Origin: an uncultured Christensenella sp.
Lineage (GTDB): Bacteria; Bacillota; Clostridia; Christensenellales; UBA1242
Assembly (NCBI GenBank): GCA_949282135.1
Contig: CASDOR010000026.1
Coordinates: forward strand, 1-63,146
Length of the DNA stretch: 63,146 bases
Direction: 5' to 3'
Every line of letters begins with the position of its first letter. Within the stretch, counting starts at the first letter, position 1. This document shows, piece after piece, positions 10,272 through 19,300 of this stretch. The notes under the pieces are model-generated. The model was not told where the DNA came from and searched no databases. It saw only the letters and a program-made list of their open reading frames with translations. A program made the translations under genes and the position numbers.

Positions 10272-10285
10272 AGACAAATTTGTCT
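10272..10285. promoter_or_regulatory. Perfect palindrome AGACAAATTTGTCT, candidate operator
   Basis: This 14-base perfect palindrome lies about 15 bases downstream of the pilin-2 -10 box, inside the untranslated leader, where a repressor would block transcription. A half-site TTTGTCT also overlaps the -35 box of virD4 at 11026-11032. The regulator is unknown. Confidence 0.4.
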
Positions 10286-10299
10286 AATTAACTTATTAT

Positions 10300-10327
10300 A
10301 TATTAGCATAAAAAAACAATTTTACAA
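10300..10327 (-). promoter_or_regulatory. Promoter of pilin 2 and the downstream secretion genes
   Basis: The minus strand has TTGTAA (10327-10322), a 16-base spacer and TAATAT (10305-10300), with an extended TGC just before the -10. A TATAAT a few bases further on is an alternative -10 without a good -35. Confidence 0.5.
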
Positions 10328-10430
10328 ATTCTTTTTAAATATTTTGTCTATTTATTCAATTTTTTATTTATAAGATAAACGCTCTAAATATGATTTAAAA
10401 AAAGCAAAAACTTAAATTAATTTTGCAAAT

Positions 10431-10462
10431 AAAAAAGTCTAGCTAAAATACTAGACTTTTAC
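10431..10462 (-). terminator. Terminator between the two pilin genes
   Basis: Arms AAAAGTCTAG (10433-10442) and CTAGACTTTT (10451-10460) are perfect, with an 8-base loop and T-runs on both sides, so the hairpin could work in both directions. It separates pilin 1 from the rest of the operon and would allow pilin 1 to be made in excess. Confidence 0.8.
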
Positions 10463-10538
10463 ACATAGCATAAAATTCATTATAGTAAACAACGACTTAA
10501 ATTACAATCAAAATATATTGTTGACACTTACCCTCTAA

Positions 10539-10886
10539 CTAAGCAGCACTACTGATACCACTAAATGGTTTTATGTTAAACAATGTAGTAATATTAGTTG
10601 CAAACCAAGTGAGTAACCAAATCAGCACTAGAGACGCAACTATTGCAACAGCCACACGAATAAGTGCACCTTTTGCCTCTTTTGCCTTATCTGCTGTCTC
10701 TGCTCTTGCTAACTTTACACCTAAAATAATAATCCAAATTGCCCCTGCGATTGCTACTACAATGGTGATTGGAATAATCAATTGGTCTAACACTGCAACA
10801 ATAGGCTTCAACCAACTAACAGACTCATTACTCCAAGCAGCTCCATCAAGTGCCCCCTCAAAAGGTCCTCCAAATAAATTAAACAT
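10539..10886 (-). CDS. VirB2-like pilin subunit, copy 1
   Basis: The start is taken at the ATG at 10886, which has TTTTGGAGGAGAAC before it. The upstream extension to 10949 crosses the promoter. The product has 115 residues with two hydrophobic helices (about 30-52 and 67-90) joined by a charged loop with LARAETADKAKEAK. It is paralogous to the gene at 9794-10222 and fits the VirB2/TrbC pilin plan. It is first in the left-hand arm, with its own promoter and terminator, as expected for an abundant structural subunit. The gene diverges from virD4 across a 215-base control region. The family assignment rests on topology, the loop motif and neighbours. Confidence 0.75.
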   Translation of the reverse strand: MFNLFGGPFEGALDGAAWSNESVSWLKPIVAVLDQLIIPITIVVAIAGAIWIIILGVKLARAETADKAKEAKGALIRVAVAIVASLVLIWLLTWFATNITTLFNIKPFSGISSAA

Positions 10887-10912
10887 GTTCTCCTCCAAAA
10901 GAAAATTTATTT

Positions 10913-10941
10913 CTAGTATGAGTTTAGCACAATAAAAACAA
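10913..10941 (-). promoter_or_regulatory. Possible promoter of pilin 1
   Basis: TTGTTT (10941-10936), a 17-base gap and TACTAG (10918-10913) lie on the minus strand. Transcription would start about 20 bases before the ribosome site. The -10 is only moderately close to consensus. Confidence 0.4.
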
Positions 10942-11026
10942 AATACCAAACAAATTTAACAAATTTTTTTGTTTTTTTTAAAAAAATTTTTATCAATAAT
11001 ATTTTGCGAAAAATTTCTTATTTTAT

Positions 11027-11055
11027 TTGTCTTATTTTTATTAATTGTTTATACT
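11027..11055 (+). promoter_or_regulatory. Promoter of virD4
   Basis: TTGTCT (11027-11032), a 17-base spacer and TATACT (11050-11055) form a good SigA-type promoter. It covers the TTG at 11045 that would begin a longer reading, which supports the ATG at 11102 as the true virD4 start. Confidence 0.65.
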
Positions 11056-11101
11056 TACTAATATAAAAAAGCATAGTTTAAAACTTTGGCTTGGAGGAAA
11101 A

Positions 11102-13114
11102 ATGAAAAAATTATTAATAAGGATTTTACTTTTCATACCAATAATTGGAGTCTGCTATCTACTCGGACTTGTATTAACTTACTTTTTGACTTATGGTGGA
11201 GAGGGAGCTTTTGATATAGGACTTCTTTCTCAAGGAACATTTACTATGGTACCAGTAATTGTCGGCGGAGGATTGTATCTTATATATTTCTTTAATAAAC
11301 TACTTGATACCTCAAAACCAGACAAAGCAAAACCTGGGTCAAAGAACAAGGAAGGTAAAGAAGTTTCGCAGTTCTTTGATTCTAGGTGGATAACTGAAAA
11401 AGAGCTTAAGACTGAAAAGAAGTTTATGTTTACGACATGGAGTTCTATCGGTAATAGTAAAGACGGGATTCTTCTTAGGAGTGAACTAAAAAAGAACAAC
11501 CTAGAAATTAACATGTATAAACCTATTCACGCACTTATAATTGGTACAACAGGTACTGGTAAAACTCAAAAGTACATAGCACCAACTATTCAAATAATGT
11601 CATCGACTAAGACAAAACCTAGTTTTGTTATTGCCGACCCTAAGGGCGAATTATATGAAAATAACAGTCACAAGCTAAGAGAGGAAGGCTACGAAGTAAA
11701 AGTATTCAATCTAAGGCAACCTTTTTCATCCGTTAAATGGAATCCGCTTGATAATGCTTATGAACTTTATTATAAAGCTCATCATTTGCATGATTTTGTT
11801 AAAGTTCATTCGGGAGTAAATCCAGCGGACCTTAACCTTAAAATTATAAGTAGTGAATATAACTACGAGTGGTACGAATATGACGGGGTTGCTTATCCAA
11901 ATAAGCAGGTACTAGACGGAGATTTAGAGTCTAAGAAAGCGGAATATATTGACCAAGCAGAAAATGACTTAAGAGAAATCGCAGGTATTCTCTGCCCTAT
12001 AAAAAGCAACACAGATCAAACTTGGGAAAGAGGCGCACAAGAAATGATCTTTGGAACAATGCTTGCTATGCTTGAAGATAGTTTAGACGAAAGGCTAAAT
12101 ATGACGCGAGATAAATTTAATTTCTATAACTTAAGAAAAATTGTATCTTATAAGGATGCAGATCCAGATAATCCATACAAAACACTTAGACAATATTATT
12201 CTGGGAGAGACAGGTTTAGTAAGGTGCCGGGACTTGTTAGTGGAGCTATTAACAATGCACCTAGTACAACCAAGAGCTACATGGGTATAGTAACAGGAAG
12301 TCTTGGTGTGTTTAACGATAATGGTATGTGTTTTGCAACAAGTGAAAATGAAATGAATTTTGATACGTTTGGTGACAAGCCTACTGCCCTATTCATTATT
12401 ATTCCTGATGAAAAGGAGTCAAGGTGGGGTATTGCAACTATGATGATTTCACAACTTTATAAAAAACTTGTAGACCTTGCAAACAACTATCCAAACATGA
12501 TGCTGCCAAGACCTGTATATTTCCTACTAGACGAGTTCGCAAATCTTCCAAAGATAGAAAAAATTGACACAATGATTACAGTAAGTCGTAGTAGAAATGT
12601 TTTCTTCTCCCTCGTTGTACAATCATTTAGTCAGTTAAATGCAAAATATGGGGATGACGTTGCACAAACAATTAAAGGCAACTGTCCAATAAAAATATTC
12701 ATTGGTACAGATGACAGGGTGACATGTGAAGAATTTAGTAAGTTATGTGGAGACATTACCCTTGAAGTCTCATCTACCTCTGAAAGTAAACAAAAAGACG
12801 AAAAAGGTAAAGAAAATCCAAACAAAACAACAAGTCTTTCTACTGCTTCTCGTCCACTTATTTATCCAGACGAACTTGGTCACTTAGGAGATAGTGGTGG
12901 GACAAGTGAAATTATTATTAAAATACTTAACGAGTTCCCTATGAGAGTTAAGTCTACTGCGTACTGGGCAACACCTATGTTTGACCACATGAAAGCATCA
13001 AGCGGATATGTTCCAAGTCGTTCTCTTGATGAGGCAAAAGTAAGCTATAGCATTGCAAGTAGAAACCAAATTGTTTTAAGGCCTCGCCCTATGATTGATA
13101 TGGATGATTTTTAG
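11102..13114 (+). CDS. virD4: VirD4/TraG-family type IV coupling ATPase
   Basis: This 670-residue coupling protein links the DNA or protein substrate to the secretion channel. The start is the ATG at 11102, ten bases after a CTTGGAGG site. Two N-terminal membrane segments (about 4-30 and 44-65) are followed by the ATPase domain. Walker A is GTTGTGKT at 148-155. The motif PVYFLLDEFANLPKI, typical of TraG/VirD4, carries the Walker B acids at 477-478. VVQSFSQL near 507 and TVSRSRN near 495 are further family motifs. It is transcribed away from the virB-like genes and ends at a strong terminator. Its presence argues for real conjugative or effector-secreting function. Confidence 0.93.
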   Translation: MKKLLIRILLFIPIIGVCYLLGLVLTYFLTYGGEGAFDIGLLSQGTFTMVPVIVGGGLYLIYFFNKLLDTSKPDKAKPGSKNKEGKEVSQFFDSRWITEKELKTEKKFMFTTWSSIGNSKDGILLRSELKKNNLEINMYKPIHALIIGTTGTGKTQKYIAPTIQIMSSTKTKPSFVIADPKGELYENNSHKLREEGYEVKVFNLRQPFSSVKWNPLDNAYELYYKAHHLHDFVKVHSGVNPADLNLKIISSEYNYEWYEYDGVAYPNKQVLDGDLESKKAEYIDQAENDLREIAGILCPIKSNTDQTWERGAQEMIFGTMLAMLEDSLDERLNMTRDKFNFYNLRKIVSYKDADPDNPYKTLRQYYSGRDRFSKVPGLVSGAINNAPSTTKSYMGIVTGSLGVFNDNGMCFATSENEMNFDTFGDKPTALFIIIPDEKESRWGIATMMISQLYKKLVDLANNYPNMMLPRPVYFLLDEFANLPKIEKIDTMITVSRSRNVFFSLVVQSFSQLNAKYGDDVAQTIKGNCPIKIFIGTDDRVTCEEFSKLCGDITLEVSSTSESKQKDEKGKENPNKTTSLSTASRPLIYPDELGHLGDSGGTSEIIIKILNEFPMRVKSTAYWATPMFDHMKASSGYVPSRSLDEAKVSYSIASRNQIVLRPRPMIDMDDF

Positions 13115-13169
13115 ACTAAAATTAATTATTTAGCTAAAATTTCTACTAGTTAAAAATGCAAAATTTTAT

Positions 13170-13202
13170 AAAGAGAGGATACTATGTGTATTCTCTTTTT
13201 TG
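13170..13202 (+). terminator. Terminator of virD4
   Basis: The stem AAGAGAGGATAC/GTATTCTCTTT has 11 pairs including G.U, a TATG loop region and a T-run. It lies about 55 bases after the virD4 stop and separates it from the giant surface gene. Confidence 0.75.
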
Positions 13203-13261
13203 TTTGCTAAATTTTACTACAAAAAAGAAAAACTTTACCTATTTTATTTTGAAAAAAATTT

Positions 13262-13290
13262 TTGATATGATAATATGTAAATATTAATAT
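13262..13290 (+). promoter_or_regulatory. Promoter of the giant surface protein
   Basis: TTGATA (13262-13267), 17 bases, then TAATAT (13285-13290). A leader of about 65 bases precedes the AGAGG ribosome site and the ATG at 13364. Confidence 0.5.
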
Positions 13291-13363
13291 TATTACTAAA
13301 TATATTATTATATTTGTGGAATAATAAAAATAGAGGAACTAAAGAGTAAAAGAGGTAAAAAGG

Positions 13364-16300
13364 ATGAAAAATTCAAAAATAAAAGTAGTTGCTTTTAGTT
13401 TGCTGTTTTTCTTGGTAGGCGGCTTATTTTTGTTTATAGGTAACGACAAATCAAATCCATTAGGTGAAAATAAAGAGGTTATGGCCTCCTATCACACAGG
13501 TGATACATATTTTTCAACAAGTGAAAATACGGAGAATAGCACTTTGATAGAAAATGGCTATATTCCCTTCTCTCTTTTCACAAGTGTAGAGTATGCTGGG
13601 GATGCTGGGTTTAGCATAACCGATTATTATCCAGAATTCGAGACCAGTGTTAGAAATAATACATACTACTATACAATGACAGAAGATTCTGTCCCTTATA
13701 TTCTTTTATCCTCTAAATCTGGAAATGAAGCAAATGATATTTTAACAACTCTTTATAGCTCGACTCTTCACTTTAGATTTAATGACCTGAATGCAAAGAC
13801 AGACCCAGGAATTAACTATGGCAAAATTAGCGACCTTGGTCAAATGCAAATGTCTGTTACAGTAAGGAATTCTCCAACAGATGATCCTATTGTTCTTGAC
13901 GCAGGCCCTGACTATGTTATAGCACAAGAAGATAACATGTACTCTTTTGCCCTAAACCTTCAAGAGCTAATGCTAAACGGAGTAGAAAATCCAAACGTAG
14001 AATGTCCTGAACTAGCATTAAATGACGGGGACGAAGGCTTTGGTGAAGAAGAACAAAGAGAATATCTAGGTGGAAATGGTGAAAGCAATGATGTCTCAAA
14101 AAGAACAGGGCTCTATACTTTTACAATTAGATATAACTACACCTCTTCTCTTAGTGGGCAATTTGTTTCAAATACATGTGTGTTTACTATGTCTCTATAT
14201 GTTGTTGATTATAGCGAATATGTGTCAGACGGAGAAAATCCTTTAACCTTCGAAAACGCAGATAGCTATATAGTTGATGGCGAAACATATACAAAAGATT
14301 ATAAAATTTATAACTATAATTACCAAAATACTCCAGTTGTAAATTATGATGCATCAAAATTTGCACTTAATTTTGTATATAAAGTAGGCGGTGATGATAG
14401 TGTATCTAATACCTATCACTTTAACTACCAAGGTTTTGTAGTCGATCACCAAAATGACCATACTGGAATTGTTACTTTGCACTGTTTAGAAAATAACAAC
14501 ACATACTCTTTTTATACATATGACGACGGAAATCAAGAGAACGGCATGCAATATCTAGCACGTTTTGATCTAGATGATTTTGAAAAGAATTATATTATGG
14601 TGAATCAATCTTACTTTAATACTTCTGTGTTCCAGGGAATATATGAGTTTGAGTTAGATATTTTAACGCAAGGCGACGGAAGTGTTCCTTATACTCATGT
14701 TGATAAAGACTTATTTAGTGAGGAAATAAGAGAGAGTTTAACCTATGAACGTCTTATAATTTTTGGTTACGACCTAAGGTATGAGGACAAAGACACCTCT
14801 TCCCCAACCTACAATCAAGTTCTTCCTTTGGTCAATGACTACACATATAATACAATTGCTTCTTATAACGCAATGACAACCGGACTAGCTGGAGATGATA
14901 ATAGTGAAGTAGGTAATTTGTTCTCAATACCAAATTTAATTGCTACAACTAATATTACCCCTCTTAGGTTCCATAGTTACGGGACACTTAGTGATTACAC
15001 AGCAACATATAGGAGATTTGATTCCTTTACTACTTCCGATGAAGAAATTCTAGAAAAACTTAATGCCATGACTACACTTCAAGAAATTGATGCATATATT
15101 GGAGAAGATGACGATACCTACTCTCAAGAATTTCAAAATATCACTGCTTCTGGCACTTATCTTATGAAGTTAGAGTACACAATAGATGTTACAATAACTC
15201 AAGTATTAGAAGACAAAAATGAAACGCGAATTAGAAATATTACTGGCTGTCAATATGTTTTATTTAAGATTGAATCTGGCTTGCAACCTCTTTATGTACA
15301 TGGTATAGATGAGAACATTGCATATGATTTTGTAAGTGCGACAAATAAAAATGTGAGGATTGCAATAGAAAAAAGAGACAACTTATTCTCTAATCCAGTT
15401 ACAGTTAGTTACTCATATGCAGGCGACTATACAAACAACACGTCTTCAGGGACACTTTCATTAAAACGAGGAGCGGATAACCAACTAGAGACTTTTACTA
15501 TCAATGGTAAAGAGTATTATTACTATGTTATAAACAATTCTCTTAATTACACCTTTACAAATAACGGAAGATATACAGCAACTATTCGAAGCCTAGGAAA
15601 TACCGCAAAAAGTTACGGCTTTAGCATAGACAAAGAGGACATCTCCGACATTTCAGTTAATTCTGTTACAAGGTCGAGTCTTGGAACATATGTAAAAAGC
15701 AATCCTATTTTAAGTTCAGATTTGTCAGGCTATGAATATATAGACAAAGACCTATATGTAACTGACTCTGCCTTTACTGTTGGCTGGGCACCAAAAAGAA
15801 GTGGAATTAAAGAATATGTATCAATTTATGTCATGGATTTAAAACGTGGAGATGACGTAACTTCTTCTTCCCTTTTTAAACAAACAAGTGGCGAATATTG
15901 GCTTACAAACAACTATTATTTTGACACTTTAAAATCTGGGGATAGCTCTAGTTATCAAAACAGCTATAATTTGACAACGCTTGAAGCAAATAGCTATTTC
16001 TTTAGACCAGGGCTTTACTACTTCTTTATTTATGATGATGCAGGAAACTATTCTGGCATTACTGTACTTATTGATGATACTCTTCCACAAATTGCTCAAG
16101 GTAGTTGGAGTGGGATTCCAGAAGAATCAACTTGGCAAAATTCCTATTCCCCTACAACAAATCCAAATAACTTTATTGATTCTGACACCGTGCTTTATTT
16201 TGGAACACACAAGGCATTAAGTTTGCCAATACATAGAGACTCATCAACTGATGGAATTTTTGATAATGAAATGACATTGCAAATAGCCGATAAGAGTTAT

Positions 16301-19300
16301 ACTCAAGCTTATGACTTATCACAGGGCGGAACACTTCTTGCAAAAGAAAATATTATTATTAATTTTTATGAAGATGTATTATTAAGCTTATCAGACTATG
16401 TAAAAGAAACAGACGGAGGTAACCTCTTCGACACTTCTTGGATAGAAAATCCAGATAGAAATATGTTTTACCTTTTGCTTGAAAATGAAAACGTAAATTA
16501 TTCATATTTCCCAATTGATGTAAGCAAAGCTCCAAGTTCGGGCACATATACCCCTGCCCCAGTTAGTGTCGCCTTATATTTAAACAATAACAATGCTATC
16601 TTTAATGGTGAGGCCGATTATGTCTTTTCTCTTCTAAATGAAAACGGACTTCAAATAGATAGAGAGGTGCATGTAAGCCTTGATAATGTTAGAAGTTCTT
16701 TCTATGCCTACAATGATCCAGACGAAAGATATTATATTAGAAAAAATGCAGGTACTAATCTTAACACTCTTGTATTCGAATATACAATTTTAAATAACGA
16801 TTTATCAGAATATTATGACGTGGCGGAGTTGTATTACGACTTTTATCCATTCGCACTTAACGAAAATGATGCAAATTTCTCTATCACTTCATATCCTTTC
16901 TCATCCGTCCCTGCCGAGACGCATACAACACTTACAGTGACCTCACCTGACGGAATTACTTATACAACAGGAGCAATCAATCCTGACTACGCAACAAGCG
17001 AATATGGCATAACAGAACCTGGAATGTATGTGATTACACGTGTTTACAGAGGTGGACCATTTCATTATGATGAAAACGGAGACATTATTTATGTAGGAAC
17101 TGGTGGTAGTTTGTATCCGGGTGATGACGGAAAGTACTATCCTTTATTCTTGCTTGATCCAAAGACAAAGAGCTACACTATTTATGTCGACCATAACGGA
17201 ATAATAAGCGAAAATTATTTGTCTGACAATACAACACGTGAAGTGGGTAGTAACATCAGTATTACTTTAAATAATGACACAAACAATTCCTATTCTTTTA
17301 AGGAATTCTTTAAAATGTCTGGTAGTCGCTCGCTTACAACAAATGAAGTACCAATAGAAATTAATATTCCAGTCAGTAAATACTTTATCTACACTCAAAA
17401 TGGCACTCAAAACTATTTACATAGTGAGCTTAGTTTTACTAGGCTTAATGTTGAAATTGTTTTTACAAATAGTCTTGGTGTAAGCACTACATATATAATT
17501 GATGGTTATGATTCTACAACTGGCATGTGTACTAGCTCTATGCTTAAAAGCACTTCAAATCCAAACGGCAATTTAATTTTTGACGAGGAAGGAAATTATC
17601 AAATTATCATTACAGACAATACAGGTTATACATTATCTGATTCATCTTCAACAAATCTTAATGTAAATCCAACTAGCCTTGAATTTAGTTTCCAAATTAA
17701 ACATTCCTCCCCTAGTGCTACCGCTCACTCATATGTTTATAGTTCTATTACAAATAGATTTGAAGAAAAGACACAAACTGATGAATATGGCAATCACATT
17801 TATGCAATAAATGCTGAAGCAGGAAACATACAAGGTGAATACAACAAATTTTATTTGTCTTGGCAAGATGATAGAACCCCTTACCTTTCAAAATCAAATT
17901 ATATCACAATAAATTATATCTTAAATAATCAAGCAAGAGTTTTTTCTATTGACTTTAGTAGATATGATTTAAACGAAATTGCTAGCCAAAATCTTGTAAT
18001 TTTACTTAGTGATGTAAATTCTAATATAACTGTTGTCTCAAAAGACTTAGTCAATTTAGATTCTTTCCTATTTTACCTAACTATTGAGTACTATGACGTA
18101 AATAGCCCTTATGAAGTATATGATGGTCAAAATTATTATAGATATGTTTACACTCTTAACTTTGGTCTTAATACAGAATGTACCTATGAAGTTAGTTTTA
18201 GCCATGATTTAGGTAACAATTATGAATTTAAAACAACCACTTACCAAGTTTCTATTGATAGGACAAAACCTAGTACAAATCTAGATAGTTTATTAAACAG
18301 CGAGGACTTTTTAAGAACATATTATAGTGATTCCTTAAATAGTTTTAAAGAAGAAGATTTTGATATAAGTAACTTATACACTCTCCCTTCTGCTCTAACA
18401 TATACATTTGGTTTAAATTATAATTATGTTTTAAATTATAATGAGGGAGAAACTGTACCTTACTTCTACATAAGAAGTTACAACAAATACAACGGAGAAT
18501 ATGCAAGTATCACACCAGACATGTCAAACACTGAGTATTATCAAAATGAAGATATGTTTGGCAGATATCCAAAATTCTCTGAGACAACTCTAATTAATGG
18601 TGTGGTAAATATAGGAGACGAAATATGGTATCAAGCCGAGTATTCTAACTCTTCCCTCTATTCAATTATACAAAGCGTAACAGGAGTAATCCCTAGTGGG
18701 TATTACGAAATAATAGAAAGAGATTATGCTGGCAATTATAGAACATTCACAGTATATTTTGCTCCACAAGGTTCGTCAAGTTACGACATTTTAAGAATTG
18801 ACGGACGAGATGCAATTAGAGATACTTTTGAAAGTTCAACCGGAGATAATCTCACAGCAGAATCTTATTTTACTCTAACAGAACTTTCATCAAGACTTGG
18901 TTTTGGTGTAGTACTACTTCGAAATGAAACCTTAAATCTTAATTTTGATACACCAATTTATTTAACACCAGAAGGCAACATTAGTTCTAGTCTACTTGAA
19001 AGAATAAACACTTTCTTAAGTGGTGGCGGAGTTAATATAAACTGTAGATATAGTTTTACACTTTCTAGATATAATGCTTCTTACCCTTCTATTGTAAAAT
19101 CTGTAAGTGTTATTTCAAACGAAACAAGTGCAAAGCTTAGTGCTCCTACAATAATTGAAGTACCTAATATTGAGACTGGCACTTCGACCTATAATTTGCA
19201 ACTACCTGCCTACTCTACAACCTCAGTGTTGTATTTAACAAGCTTCCAACTTTATAGATTTTCTAATGTGGGAAACACTTGGGAACTTACACAATTTTCA

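Noticed and set aside
10573..10935. 120-codon plus-strand frame opposite pilin 1
   Set aside because: The opposite strand has the better ribosome site and a paralogue with the same motifs.
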